A stretch of 64,000 nt of DNA from Roseinatronobacter sp. S2 (lineage in GTDB: Bacteria > Pseudomonadota > Alphaproteobacteria > Rhodobacterales > Rhodobacteraceae): assembly GCF_029581395.1 (NCBI RefSeq), contig NZ_CP121113.1, positions 2,166,001 to 2,230,000 on the forward strand, read 5' to 3'. How positions within the stretch are numbered: the first letter of the stretch is position 1; each line of letters begins with the position of its first letter. Below the pieces are notes generated by a model, which ran no database searches, was not told the DNA's origin, and saw only the letters and a list, made by a program, of their open reading frames with translations. Shown here one piece after another: positions 1 through 8,664 of this stretch. The position numbers were made by a program, and so were the translations under genes.

Positions 1-20
1 TTTTGCGGTCATTCGCGCTT

Positions 21-180
21 GGACAAAGCCCGCGCCATCGGTGGGCCGGGGTCTGCCGATCCGGCGTTGGTGAAGTTCACTTTATGCAAGCTGCATACTC
101 CTGTGCTCAAAGGCTTGGCGTGTTGCTGGCCAAATCGGCAGGCCGCGGGACGGCCCACCGATGGCGCGGCGGGCTTAAGC
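21..180 (+). repeat. Dispersed ~155-bp intergenic repeat, copy A
   Basis: First of four related copies in this window (the others are near 13163, 21515 and 56205). A perfect 16-bp inverted repeat, GCGCCATCGGTGGGCC at 32-47 and its complement at 152-167, brackets the element. A second inner pair, CTGCCGAT at 53-60 and ATCGGCAG at 134-141, could extend the fold. A small central inverted repeat (TATGCA/TGCATA) lies near 84-97. The copy sits next to the 3' end of the minus-strand lipoprotein gene. It could be a MITE-like element, a REP/ERIC-like repeat or a structured RNA; the sequence alone does not decide. Confidence 0.8.
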
Positions 181-261
181 CCATGTTCCGCGCCTTGGGG
201 CATTCCCAAGGTCTGCAAAGGCCATATTCGAACAGCACAAGGACAGCGCCGTCTGGCACCA

Positions 262-843
262 TCACCCGCCAGCACGCGCGCGAAATTCCGCCACTTCGCG
301 TTCCAGCCGCCGCAGCGCTGCGCGCTCCAACCCAAGTTCCAACCGCAGATGCAGGATTTCGGACTGGTTGTTGCGCAATTCTGCGCGCTGTCCAGTGTCC
401 TCGCCAGCCGCTAACCCTGCAAGAACCGCACTGTTTCTATCCTGCAAGCTGCTGATTTCATTCAATACGTTTTGCACCCGCGCGCGTTGCGCATGTTCGC
501 GCAGCCCCAGCGCGTGCCCTTCATCAAACCCCGCGGCCAGTTCTGCGGGGCACAGGTTGCGGTTTATGCGCCCGCGCTGGCCTTGTTCCAACCCTGACAG
601 GGGCGTGCAAAAACGCGGCAACCCCTGATCATATCCATGCTGCCATTCTGTGCGGTCCGGTGTCACATCCACTTTTGCACATTGGCGCTGGTGGCGTTCA
701 AACTGCATGTCGGGCCGTTCCCCTGCCGCCCCGTCGCGCAAGCCAATAGCGTGCCAGTCCCCTTGCAGGCATTCCTCGCGGCTGATTGACGCGCAGGAGG
801 CGAGAACCACCATTGCCGCAACTGTCAGGACCCGCGCTTTCAT
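262..843 (-). CDS. DUF2799-type outer-membrane lipoprotein
   Basis: A 193-residue protein that starts with a lipoprotein signal peptide: a short basic N-terminus, a hydrophobic run, and the lipobox LASC with Cys17 as the likely acylated residue. The body resembles DUF2799 proteins, with the conserved GxxDG/GRxDG-like stretches WHAIGLRDGAAGER and HGYDQGLPRFC. The C-terminal third is a charged, probably coiled-coil helix. Function is unknown. Its ATG overlaps the stop codon of rlmB (ATGA), so it is probably co-transcribed downstream of rlmB. The family assignment rests on pattern recognition only. Confidence 0.75.
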   Translation of the reverse strand: MKARVLTVAAMVVLASCASISREECLQGDWHAIGLRDGAAGERPDMQFERHQRQCAKVDVTPDRTEWQHGYDQGLPRFCTPLSGLEQGQRGRINRNLCPAELAAGFDEGHALGLREHAQRARVQNVLNEISSLQDRNSAVLAGLAAGEDTGQRAELRNNQSEILHLRLELGLERAALRRLEREVAEFRARAGG

Positions 844-1634
844 GGTTCAGCGTCCGGCTGTGCCAGATGCGCGGCATACAGCCCGACAGCCGCCGCATTC
901 GACACATTCAACGACCCGAAATCTGCCGATGCAGGAATGCGCGCAATGTAATCGCAGGTGTCGCGGGTCTTGTCGCGCAGCCCCGGCCCCTCTGCCCCCA
1001 GAACCAGCCCGATGGGGCCGCGTGGCACCGCCGCCAATGTCTGGCCAAGGGTCAGCGGCCCGTCCCCGTCCAGCCCGATCATGACATAGCCCATATCCTT
1101 CAGGCTTTCCATTTCCTCTGCCAGATTGCGCACGCGCAGATATGGCTGGCGTTCCAGCGCGCCGCTGGCAGTTTTCGCCAAAGCGCCGGTTTCGGGTGCC
1201 GCATGGCGTTGGGTCGCAATGACCGCGCGCGCGCCGAACACTTCTGCCGAACGCAGGATCGCGCCCACATTATGCGGGTCGCTGACACGGTCCAGAACCA
1301 CCACCAGACCGGCCCCGTCGACAGGGGCGCAGCGCGCAGCCGTATTCCCCCAATCCAGCGGGCGCACTTCCAGTGCGGCGCCTTGGTGCACGGAATCAGC
1401 CGCAATCGGGGCCGCAAACTTGCGCGCATCCGAGGTTTCAGGCGTCATGCCACTGGCGGCAATCGCATCTTCCAGCTTTTGCGCGGCATTCAATGTCACG
1501 ACCAGCCGCAGCTTTTCGCGCATGGGGTTCATCAATGCATCACGCACCGCATGCAGGCCGAACAACCACAGCGATTCGTGTTTCGCCGCGCGCCGCGCCT
1601 TTTCCTTGTCGATGACCCAATCTGGCTTTTTCAT
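840..1634 (-). CDS. rlmB: 23S rRNA (guanosine-2'-O)-methyltransferase RlmB (TrmH/SpoU family)
   Basis: A 264-residue SpoU-type methyltransferase that transfers a methyl group from S-adenosylmethionine to a ribose 2'-OH, by family 23S rRNA G2251. The N-terminal substrate-binding domain begins with LFGLHAVRDAL (residues 24-34). The knotted catalytic domain carries all three motifs: DRVSDPHNVGAILRSA (115-130), LGAEGPGL (212-219) and IPASADFGSLNVSNAAAV (233-250). I chose the ATG at 1634 because a GAGGAG ribosome site lies just upstream and the protein then begins as family members do; a longer frame extends to 1715. A related TrmH paralogue with another target cannot be excluded. Confidence 0.88.
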   Translation of the reverse strand: MKKPDWVIDKEKARRAAKHESLWLFGLHAVRDALMNPMREKLRLVVTLNAAQKLEDAIAASGMTPETSDARKFAAPIAADSVHQGAALEVRPLDWGNTAARCAPVDGAGLVVVLDRVSDPHNVGAILRSAEVFGARAVIATQRHAAPETGALAKTASGALERQPYLRVRNLAEEMESLKDMGYVMIGLDGDGPLTLGQTLAAVPRGPIGLVLGAEGPGLRDKTRDTCDYIARIPASADFGSLNVSNAAAVGLYAAHLAQPDAEP

Positions 1635-1771
1635 GCCGCGCTCCTCAATCTGCCGCATCCGGCACCGGTTTTCAGCCTGACCATGCGCACCCCGTTGCGC
1701 GGGATCAACCCCCAAAGCACACCCCGAAGGATGGGCGCAAAATAATCTACCTTATAGCATAGTTTCGACCC

Positions 1772-1800
1772 TTGACGCTGGTTCGGGGCTTCGGTATCGA
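1772..1800 (+). promoter_or_regulatory. Sigma-70-type promoter of tRNA-Tyr
   Basis: TTGACG at 1772-1777 and TATCGA at 1795-1800 are separated by 17 bp and end 12 bp before the mature tRNA-Tyr 5' end. The spacing and position fit a housekeeping promoter for the tRNA gene. Confidence 0.6.
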
Positions 1801-1812
1801 AGCGTCACATTA

Positions 1813-1896
1813 GGGCGACGAGCTGCAAGGTGCGGCAGCGGACTGTAACTCCGCCGGGGAGACCCACGCCTGGTTCGATTCCAGGGTCGCCCACCA
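1813..1896 (+). tRNA. tRNA-Tyr (GTA)
   Basis: The 7-bp acceptor stem pairs GGGCGAC (1813-1819) with GTCGCCC (1886-1892), followed by discriminator A and an encoded CCA. The anticodon stem GCGGA/TCCGC holds the loop CTGTAAC, giving anticodon GTA (tyrosine). The T arm is CCTGG-TTCGATT-CCAGG. A long variable arm (GGG-GAGA-CCC) is expected for bacterial tRNA-Tyr, a class II tRNA. About 290 bp downstream, up to cysG, hold no convincing gene apart from the cysG promoter region. Confidence 0.95.
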
Positions 1897-2132
1897 TTCC
1901 CCCAAAATTTCAGCAACACCAGTCCCGCAAGGGACGCCAGAATTTGGCGTGACGGCACATGGCGGGCGGTCATTTCCTGCCTTTGCTGCATGCCTGCACC
2001 TGCACTTCGGCCAACAGGGTTCCGGTTTTGGCCTGAAGTCTGGACCGCGCATTCACCGCAGATACAGCCACGAAGAATTTCATCCACTTGAGCACGCCAA
2101 ATGTGCATTTTGTTCTTATTGGCGCGGGCAGA

Positions 2133-2172
2133 TTGCATTAATTCCGGAATTTTGTTCTAAATCACCTTAGAA
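2133..2172 (+). promoter_or_regulatory. Candidate cysG-operon promoter with palindromic operator
   Basis: A possible -35 TTGCAT (2133-2138) and -10 TTCTAA (2155-2160) are 16 bp apart and precede the cysG ATG at 2187. The spacer contains a perfect 12-bp palindrome, AATTCCGGAATT (2140-2151). The -10 overlaps a second dyad, TTCTAA-N6-TTAGAA (2155-2172). A dyad between -35 and -10 is a classical repressor position. No regulator gene is in the window, so the cognate factor is unknown. Confidence 0.45.
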
Positions 2173-2186
2173 ACAAGAGGCGCGCC

Positions 2187-3575
2187 ATGCAGCATTTTCC
2201 GATCTACCTTGATACCGCACATGCAAATATCGCCGTCATCGGCAATGGAGAGGCGGCACTGGCAAAACTGCGTTTGTTGTTCAAGACGCAGGCGCGCATC
2301 ACCGTATTTGCGCCCATGGCCGAACCGGAACTGGCGAAGGCCGTGCATGCGCAGGGTCACACACTGATACGCCACGCACCACAAGCGCAGGATCTGGCCG
2401 GTATGCGGCTGGTCTATTCTGCTACCGAAGATGATGCGCAGGATGCCGCGAATGCGACGCTTGCGCGTTCCGTTGGGGCGTTGGTCAATATTGTGGACAA
2501 TCTGGGGGGCAGCGATTTCATTACCCCTGCGATTGTGGACCGTGACCCCGTGGTTGTGGCCATCGGCACCGAAGGGGCGGCGCCCGTTCTGGCCCGCGCC
2601 ATCAAGAAAGATATGGAAGAACGCCTGCCCGCTGGTCTGGGCCGGCTGGCCCGCGTGGGCAAGGCCTTCCGCCCGCAGGCAGAAGCCCTGCCCCATGGCC
2701 GCGCGCGGCGCGATTTCTGGTCAGATTACTACCTGAAATCCGGCCCTGAACTGATGGCCAATGCCGATGATGCAACACTGCACGATGAATTGCAGGCATT
2801 GCTGCGCCGCCATCTGGCCAATACCGACCAAACCGGCCGTGTCGATCTGGTCGGTGCCGGTCCGGGCAATCCCGAACTGATGACCCTGCGCGCGCGCCGT
2901 TTGCTGGACCGTGCCGATGTGGTCATTCATGACCGGTTGGTGACAGGTGATGTTCTGGAACTTGCGCGGCGCGAGGCGGTGTTCATTGCTGTGGGCAAGG
3001 AAGGGTTCGGCCCCTCCACCCCGCAAGACGATATTAACGCGCTGATGGTGGAACACGCCCGCAAGGGGGCGCATGTTGTGCGGCTGAAAGGGGGCGACGC
3101 AGCCATTTTTGCCCGCCTTGACGAAGAAACCGAGGCACTGGATGCGGCGGGTATTGATTGGGGGGTGACACCCGGCATCACTGCGGCAAGTGCGGCCAGT
3201 GCCGCGATTGGCCGCAGCCTGACACGGCGCGGGCGCAACACCGACCTGCATATCCTGACCGCCCATGACAAGGACGGGATCGCGGATCTGGACTGCGCTG
3301 CGCTGGCGCGCCCCGATACGGTCGCCGCCATCTATATGGGCAAACGCGCGGCACGCGTCATTCAGGGGCGCTTGCTGATGCAAGGGGCTGCCCCCGCCAC
3401 ACCGGTCACACTGGTCGAGAATGCCTCTCACCCCGAGCAAACCGTCACCCCGTGCCGTCTGGACACGCTTGCGCAGACTGTCACCAGCTGCCGTGGCCCT
3501 GTTGTCATGCTGCTGGGTCTGACACCGGCGCGCGCTACTGCCGTTTTGCCACAACTAGCCGAAGTGACTGCCTGA
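2187..3575 (+). CDS. cysG: Siroheme synthase CysG (multifunctional)
   Basis: A 462-residue fused enzyme that converts uroporphyrinogen III to siroheme, the prosthetic group of the sulfite reductase encoded downstream. The N-terminal third is the precorrin-2 dehydrogenase/ferrochelatase part, with a Rossmann-type VIGNGEAALAK (residues 17-27). The C-terminal part is the SAM-dependent uroporphyrinogen-III methyltransferase, starting at about residue 218 with VDLVGAGPGNPELMT and including RLKGGD and TPGITAASAA. Length matches full CysG (about 457-470). It is the first gene of the sulfate-reduction operon, one base upstream of the DUF2849 gene. An AGAGG ribosome site precedes the ATG. Confidence 0.95.
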   Translation: MQHFPIYLDTAHANIAVIGNGEAALAKLRLLFKTQARITVFAPMAEPELAKAVHAQGHTLIRHAPQAQDLAGMRLVYSATEDDAQDAANATLARSVGALVNIVDNLGGSDFITPAIVDRDPVVVAIGTEGAAPVLARAIKKDMEERLPAGLGRLARVGKAFRPQAEALPHGRARRDFWSDYYLKSGPELMANADDATLHDELQALLRRHLANTDQTGRVDLVGAGPGNPELMTLRARRLLDRADVVIHDRLVTGDVLELARREAVFIAVGKEGFGPSTPQDDINALMVEHARKGAHVVRLKGGDAAIFARLDEETEALDAAGIDWGVTPGITAASAASAAIGRSLTRRGRNTDLHILTAHDKDGIADLDCAALARPDTVAAIYMGKRAARVIQGRLLMQGAAPATPVTLVENASHPEQTVTPCRLDTLAQTVTSCRGPVVMLLGLTPARATAVLPQLAEVTA

Positions 3576-3576
3576 T

Positions 3577-3876
3577 ATGACACAAGCAACCCCCGTAAAA
3601 GTCGTGACTGCCAATTCGCTGATCGAAGGCGACGTTGTCTGGCTGGCGAAGGATGGCAGCTGGACGGATAGTTTGCAAAGCGCAAATGCCTTTACCGACA
3701 AGGCCGACGCGCAAACCGCGCTGGAACAGGCCAACCTACGGCAGAACGAGGTTGTGGGCTGTTATCTTGCAGATATGCGCCTTGGCCCGACAGGTCTGGA
3801 ACCTGCGCATTTCCGCGAGGATTTCCGCCGTCGTGGCCCCTCCAACTATGCCCATGGCAAGCAATCGCAAGGATAA
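3577..3876 (+). CDS. DUF2849 small protein of the sulfite-reduction operon
   Basis: A 99-residue soluble protein with no membrane segment, beginning with a stretch typical of DUF2849 (VKVVTANSLIEGDVVWL). It lies between cysG (1 bp gap) and cysI (5 bp gap), so it is almost certainly translated with them. The family is known mainly from this position in alphaproteobacterial sulfite-reductase operons, and its biochemical role is not established. A part in siroheme delivery or sulfite-reductase assembly is inference from context only. Confidence 0.85.
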   Translation: MTQATPVKVVTANSLIEGDVVWLAKDGSWTDSLQSANAFTDKADAQTALEQANLRQNEVVGCYLADMRLGPTGLEPAHFREDFRRRGPSNYAHGKQSQG

Positions 3877-3881
3877 GCATC

Positions 3882-5549
3882 ATGTATCAGTATGATGAGT
3901 TTGACCGCGCCTTTATCGCGGAACGCAACCGCCAGTTCCGCGCACAGGTGGACCGCCGCATTGATGGTAGCCTGACCGAAGAAGAATTCCGGCCCCTGCG
4001 GCTGATGAATGGCCTGTATCTGCAATTGCATGCCTATATGCTGCGCGTGGCCATTCCCTATGGCACGCTGAATTCCGCACAACTGCGCCAGCTTGCCATG
4101 ATTGCCACGCGCTGGGACAAGGGCTATGGCCATTTCACCACGCGCCAGAACATCCAGTATAACTGGCCGCGCCTGACCGATGTGCCCGATATTCTGGACG
4201 CGCTGGCCGAAGTGGGGCTGCACGCCATCCAGACATCGGGCAACACCATCCGCAATGTCACATCGGACCAGTTCGCCGCCGCCGCCGCGGATGAGATTGA
4301 AGACCCCCGCCCCTATGCCGAACTGATCCGCCAGTGGTCGACAGACCACCCTGAATTCCAGTTCCTGCCGCGCAAGTTCAAGATCGCCATCACCGGCAGC
4401 CCGAATGACCGCGCAGTCACCAAAGCGCATGATATCGGGCTGCGCATGGTGCGGCAAAATGGGGAAACCGGGTTCGAGGTCATCGTTGGGGGTGGCCTTG
4501 GGCGCACGCCCATGATTGGCAAGGTGATCCGTGATTTTGTGCCCGTGGCGGACCTGCTGCCCTATCTGGAAGCAATCGTTGGCACCTATAACCTGCTGGG
4601 GCGGCGCGACAACAAATACAAGGCCCGCATCAAGATCACTGTGCATGAAAACGGGCTGGAAAAAGTGCGCGATCTGGTGGAAGCGCAATTCCGCAAAATT
4701 GCCCCGCAATTTGATGCGGGTGCAACGGCCCAACATCTGGCGCAGCTGAAACAGCAGTTTGCGGCACCCGATCTGCCGCCGCGCGATGACCAGCGCTATC
4801 ATGACGCGCGCCGCATTGATGGTGTTTTCCGGGCATGGGCCGACACCAACCTGCACCCGCACCGCGCGGCAGGCTACAGCATTGTCACCATCAGCCTGAA
4901 GCCACATGGCGGCACACCGGGGGACGCGACAGATGCGCAAATGACCCTGATTGCCGATCTGGCCGACCGCTACGCATTGGGTGAAATTCGTGTCAGCCAT
5001 GAACAGAACCTTGTCCTGCCACATGTCGCGCTTGACGATCTGCCGGCGCTGCACCAAGCGCTGCGGGCGGCGGGGCTTGCAACGGCCAATGTCGGGCTGG
5101 CATCTGACATCATCGCCTGCCCCGGCATGGATTACTGTGCGCTTGCGACCGCGCGGTCCATTCCCGTGGCGCAGGAAATCGCGCAGCATGTCGACGCGCT
5201 GAAACTGGAACATGACATAGGCCCGCTGAAGATCAAGATATCGGGCTGCATCAATGCCTGCGGGCATCACCATGTTGGCCATATCGGCATTCTGGGGCTG
5301 GACCGCGCGGGCGTTGAAAACTACCAGATCACCCTTGGCGGGGACGGGTCCGAGGATGCGGTCATCGGCACGCGCACCGGACCTGGGTTCGCCTATGACC
5401 AGATTGTCCCTGCGGTGGAACGTATCCTGCGCGCCTATCTTGATTTGCGCCGCGACCGCAGCGAGACCTTCTTGCAGGCCTATCGCCGCCTGGGTGCCGA
5501 CCCGTTCAAGGCGGCGCTCTATCATACGGAGCAAGAAGATGCCGCATGA
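3882..5549 (+). CDS. cysI: Siroheme-dependent sulfite reductase, hemoprotein (nitrite/sulfite reductase family)
   Basis: A 555-residue siroheme/[4Fe-4S] enzyme that reduces sulfite to sulfide in six-electron steps. The four cluster/siroheme ligands are visible as C413 and C419 (CPGMDYC) and C456 and C460 (GCINACG). Two ferredoxin-like half domains and two NiSIR domains are implied by the repeated architecture, for example KGYGHFTTRQNIQ near the start. Siroheme comes from CysG upstream; cysH follows with an 11-bp overlap. No flavoprotein subunit (CysJ) is encoded here, so the electron donor is probably ferredoxin. Nitrite reductase is the alternative, but the cysH neighbour favours sulfite. 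Confidence 0.92.
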   Translation: MYQYDEFDRAFIAERNRQFRAQVDRRIDGSLTEEEFRPLRLMNGLYLQLHAYMLRVAIPYGTLNSAQLRQLAMIATRWDKGYGHFTTRQNIQYNWPRLTDVPDILDALAEVGLHAIQTSGNTIRNVTSDQFAAAAADEIEDPRPYAELIRQWSTDHPEFQFLPRKFKIAITGSPNDRAVTKAHDIGLRMVRQNGETGFEVIVGGGLGRTPMIGKVIRDFVPVADLLPYLEAIVGTYNLLGRRDNKYKARIKITVHENGLEKVRDLVEAQFRKIAPQFDAGATAQHLAQLKQQFAAPDLPPRDDQRYHDARRIDGVFRAWADTNLHPHRAAGYSIVTISLKPHGGTPGDATDAQMTLIADLADRYALGEIRVSHEQNLVLPHVALDDLPALHQALRAAGLATANVGLASDIIACPGMDYCALATARSIPVAQEIAQHVDALKLEHDIGPLKIKISGCINACGHHHVGHIGILGLDRAGVENYQITLGGDGSEDAVIGTRTGPGFAYDQIVPAVERILRAYLDLRRDRSETFLQAYRRLGADPFKAALYHTEQEDAA

Positions 5550-6246
5550 AGAGCTTTCGGCCCTGAACACGCGCTTCGCGGATGATGCCACGGCGGGCTT
5601 GCGCTTCGCGTTGTCCGGCGCGCTGGGGCGTGTGGCGCTGGTTTCCAGCTTCGGCGCGGAATCGGCGGTGTTGCTGCATATGGTGTCACGCATCGCACCC
5701 GATACGCCTGTGGTGTTCATAGATTCCCTGATGCTGTTTCCCGAAACCCTGTCCTATCAGCGGGAACTGGCGGCGCGACTGGACTTGCGCGACTTGCGCA
5801 CCATCACCCCAGACAGGAACACATTGTTCCAGCGCGATCCCGATAATCTGCTGCACCGGTCCAACCCGGACGCATGCTGCGCCTTGCGCAAGGCGCAACC
5901 ACTGGAACAGGCCCTGCGCGGTTTTGACGGCTGGATTACGGGCCGCAAGCAGTTTCAGGGAACGACACGCAGCCATTTGCAGATGTTCGAACGCGATGAC
6001 ACGCATCTGAAAATCAACCCGCTGGCAGCATGGAAGCCCGCAGACCTTGCGGATTACATGACCCGCTTTGATCTGCCGCGTCACCCGCTGGTGTCCCAGG
6101 GTTATCTGTCGATTGGCTGCGCCCCTTGCACAGCGCCTGTGGCACAGGGTGAAGAACCGCGCGCAGGACGCTGGCGCGGACAAGACAAAGTTGAATGTGG
6201 CATCCATATCGCAAATGGCCGCGTTATCAGAAGGCAGGCATCATGA
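5539..6246 (+). CDS. cysH: Assimilatory adenylyl-/phosphoadenylyl-sulfate reductase
   Basis: A 235-residue thioredoxin-dependent enzyme that reduces activated sulfate (APS or PAPS) to sulfite. The PP-loop nucleotide site appears as SSFGAES (36-42). The paired cysteines CC (113-114) and CAPC (194-197) are the [4Fe-4S] ligands typical of APS-type reductases, so APS is the likelier substrate. Catalytic Cys220 lies in the C-terminal ECGIH motif. The ATG at 5539 begins inside cysI (11-bp overlap), and the stop overlaps the next gene's ATG. The same frame is open further upstream inside cysI, but the family alignment starts at MPHEEL. Confidence 0.93.
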   Translation: MPHEELSALNTRFADDATAGLRFALSGALGRVALVSSFGAESAVLLHMVSRIAPDTPVVFIDSLMLFPETLSYQRELAARLDLRDLRTITPDRNTLFQRDPDNLLHRSNPDACCALRKAQPLEQALRGFDGWITGRKQFQGTTRSHLQMFERDDTHLKINPLAAWKPADLADYMTRFDLPRHPLVSQGYLSIGCAPCTAPVAQGEEPRAGRWRGQDKVECGIHIANGRVIRRQAS

Positions 6247-6620
6247 CTGTAATTGTGACTGACACAGGGTTCGGACCGGACACATTTTCGGGCATCTGGA
6301 CAGACCTTGCACCCGACGCCGATGACGGCGCGTTTCAGGACGCGGTCGCGCAGCAGCAGGCAATCCGCATTCAGTTTCCCGCCTTCAGCGACGGGCGCGG
6401 CTTCACGCTTGCTGCGCGCGCGCGGCGCATGGGGTTCACGGGGCGGCTGCGTGCGCAAGGGCATGTCATTGCCGATCAATATGCGATGGCGCGCCGGTCC
6501 GGCTTTGACGAAGTTGAAATCAGCGACGATCTGGCCGCACGACAGCCGGAAGCACAGTGGCTGGCCCGCGCCAACTGGCGCGCGCATGATTACCGCAGCG
6601 CCTTGCGCCGCACCGGCTGA
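6243..6620 (+). CDS. DUF934 family protein, sulfite-reductase operon partner
   Basis: A 125-residue protein of the DUF934 family, recognisable by FPAFSDGRGFTLAARAR (residues about 48-64) and RAQGHVIADQYAMA. It overlaps cysH by an ATGA junction and is the last gene before a strong terminator. Family members are repeatedly linked to cysI/cysH and sometimes described as oxidoreductase or electron-transfer helpers, but no activity is established. It has no signal peptide, membrane span or metal-binding cysteines, which argues against it being an iron-sulfur electron carrier. Confidence 0.88.
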   Translation: MTVIVTDTGFGPDTFSGIWTDLAPDADDGAFQDAVAQQQAIRIQFPAFSDGRGFTLAARARRMGFTGRLRAQGHVIADQYAMARRSGFDEVEISDDLAARQPEAQWLARANWRAHDYRSALRRTG

Positions 6621-6643
6621 AACGGCAAAGCCGTGATATAGTG

Positions 6644-6674
6644 AAAAGGCCCCGAATTTCTTCGGGGCCTTTTT
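6644..6674. terminator. Bidirectional intrinsic terminator between the cys operon and rpsA
   Basis: A stem of 13 bp, AAAAGGCCCCGAA pairing with TTCGGGGCCTTTT around the loop TTTC (6657-6660), has an A tract on one side and a T tract on the other. It sits between convergent genes and can serve both the plus-strand cys operon and minus-strand rpsA. Confidence 0.85.
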
Positions 6675-6700
6675 GTATCAGATAGTGATCGCAGAAGTGA

Positions 6701-8380
6701 TTATTTGCGATCTTTCAGGGCTGCGCCCAAAATGTCGCCCAGCGATGCGCCTGCATCGGAAGACCCAAATTGTTCCACAGCTTCTTTTTCTTCCGCGATT
6801 TCGCGTGCCTTGATCGACAGGCCAATGCGGCGGGTCTTGCTGTCCACAGATGTGACACGCGCATCGATCTTGTCGCCGACCTGGAAACGCTCCGGGCGCT
6901 GGTCTGCACGCTCAAGGGCCAGATCCGAACGGCGGATGAAGGATTTCATGCCGTTGAACTCAACCTCGACGCCGCCTTCTTCAATCGCGCTGACGGTGCA
7001 GGTCAGGATTGTCCCGCGCTTCACACCTTCGACCGCATCAGAGAAGCTGTCGTTTTCCAGTGCCTTGATCGACAAGGAGATACGCTCTTTCTCGACATCG
7101 ACATCGGCCACAACCGCCTGAACTGTGTCGCCTTTGCGGAAGTTCTGGATCGCTTCTTCGCCGCGCTGGTCCCAGCTGATGTCGGACAGGTGAACCATGC
7201 CGTCGATATCGCCTTCCAGACCCACAAACAGACCGAATTCGGTGATGTTCTTGATCTCGCCTTCGATCTCGGTTCCGGCAGGGTGGGTTTCGGCAAACAC
7301 TTCCCACGGGTTGCGCAGGGTTTGCTTCAGGCCCAAAGACACGCGGCGCTTGTCGCCGTCGATTTCCAGAACCATGACATCGACTTCCTGGCTGGTCGAG
7401 ACGATCTTGCCGGGATGCACGTTTTTCTTGGTCCAGCTCATTTCGGAAACATGGACCAGACCTTCGACACCGGCTTCCAGTTCAACAAATGCACCGTAAT
7501 CGGTGATGTTGGTCACACGGCCCTGATGCACCGAATTCAGCGGGTATTTCGCGCCGACCGAATCCCATGGATCGGCTTGCAGCTGCTTGATGCCCAGACT
7601 GATGCGGTGGGTTTCCTTGTTGATCTTGATGACCTGCACCTTGATCGTTTCACCGATGGTGACAACTTCCGACGGGTGGTTGACGCGGCGCCATGCCATG
7701 TCGGTGACGTGCAGCAGCCCGTCAACACCGCCCAGATCGACGAACGCACCATATTCGGTGATGTTCTTGACCACACCATCTGCAATCTGGCCTTCGGCCA
7801 GCTTGGCGATGACTTCGGCGCGCTGTTCGGCGCGGCTTTCTTCCAGAATCGCGCGGCGCGACACAACGATGTTGCCACGACGACGGTCCATTTTCAGGAT
7901 CTGGAACGGCTGCTTCAGACCCATCAGCGGGCCTGCATCGCGCACGGGGCGCACATCAACCTGAGAGCCGGGCAGGAACGCAACAGCGCCGCCCAGATCA
8001 ACCGTGAAGCCACCTTTGACGCGGCCAAAGATCGCGCCTTCGACACGGTCCTGATCGGCATAGGCTTTTTCCAGGCGGTCCCAAGCCGCTTCGCGGCGGG
8101 CTTTTTCGCGGCTGATGACAGCTTCGCCACGGGCGTTTTCAACACGCTCCAGGAAAACTTCGACATCATCGCCAACTGCCACTTGCGGGGCTTCGCCGGG
8201 GCTTGCAAATTCTTTCAGTTCGACGCGGCCTTCCATCTTGTAGCCTACGTCGATAATGGCCTGACCTGCCTCGATGGCGATCACACGGCCTGTGACAACA
8301 CTGCCTTCGGCAGGTGTGTCCATTTCGAGGCTTTCAGCGAGCATTGCCTCGAAGTCTTCCATGGTTGCTTTAGCGCACAT
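6701..8380 (-). CDS. rpsA: 30S ribosomal protein S1
   Basis: A 559-residue protein with six S1 RNA-binding repeats, recognisable from repeated stretches such as ITEYGAFVDLGGVDGLLHV, ITDYGAFVELEAGVEGLVHV and ITEFGLFVGLEGDIDGMVHL. It binds mRNA leaders and places them on the 30S subunit. The length matches alphaproteobacterial S1. The ATG at 8380 has an AAGGAA site about 10 bases upstream. In many bacteria cmk lies directly upstream of rpsA; here the next upstream gene is rlmJ after 284 bp. Confidence 0.97.
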   Translation of the reverse strand: MCAKATMEDFEAMLAESLEMDTPAEGSVVTGRVIAIEAGQAIIDVGYKMEGRVELKEFASPGEAPQVAVGDDVEVFLERVENARGEAVISREKARREAAWDRLEKAYADQDRVEGAIFGRVKGGFTVDLGGAVAFLPGSQVDVRPVRDAGPLMGLKQPFQILKMDRRRGNIVVSRRAILEESRAEQRAEVIAKLAEGQIADGVVKNITEYGAFVDLGGVDGLLHVTDMAWRRVNHPSEVVTIGETIKVQVIKINKETHRISLGIKQLQADPWDSVGAKYPLNSVHQGRVTNITDYGAFVELEAGVEGLVHVSEMSWTKKNVHPGKIVSTSQEVDVMVLEIDGDKRRVSLGLKQTLRNPWEVFAETHPAGTEIEGEIKNITEFGLFVGLEGDIDGMVHLSDISWDQRGEEAIQNFRKGDTVQAVVADVDVEKERISLSIKALENDSFSDAVEGVKRGTILTCTVSAIEEGGVEVEFNGMKSFIRRSDLALERADQRPERFQVGDKIDARVTSVDSKTRRIGLSIKAREIAEEKEAVEQFGSSDAGASLGDILGAALKDRK

Positions 8381-8664
8381 TCAGATATGGTTCCTTTTTC
8401 ATCATGTTTCTGGCCTGACGGTTGACTCCGCCGGTCTATGGACTGGGATCACGAAAACCGCATAAAGGTTCACCCGGAACGCGCAACAAACACAAAGGGT
8501 CGCGGCTTGCGCCCGACCCTGCCCGTTCAGAATGTGACCTTTGGCCTTCTTGATTGCGCGTTTCCTAGCGCCGGGATGGTGTTTACGCAAGTGCGGAATG
8601 CCCCGGCTGCACAAAACAAGTGGTGTTTTGCTGCATTTTCGGTGCTCAAACCGGGATTTTTCCG
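8381..8664 (-). other. rpsA leader / intergenic region with one hairpin
   Basis: This 284-bp gap between rlmJ and rpsA holds no supportable gene. A 7-bp stem, AGGGTCG (8496-8502) with CGACCCT (8514-8520), is followed on the minus strand by a T-rich run. It may terminate rlmJ transcription or form part of a structured rpsA leader, as S1 often regulates its own mRNA. I could not identify a specific regulatory fold. Confidence 0.35.

Noticed and set aside
1949..2170. Small plus-strand frame in the gap between tRNA-Tyr and cysG
   Set aside because: No ribosome site or recognisable family, and it runs through the predicted cysG promoter and operator.
3846..5720. A 624-codon open frame antisense to cysI
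   Set aside because: It spans cysI with its intact siroheme and cluster cysteines and overlaps two neighbouring genes; no coding signal of its own.
6770..8425. A 551-codon open frame antisense to rpsA
   Set aside because: It is a mirror of S1 codon bias in G+C-rich DNA; it has no recognisable domain, and rpsA on the other strand is unmistakable.
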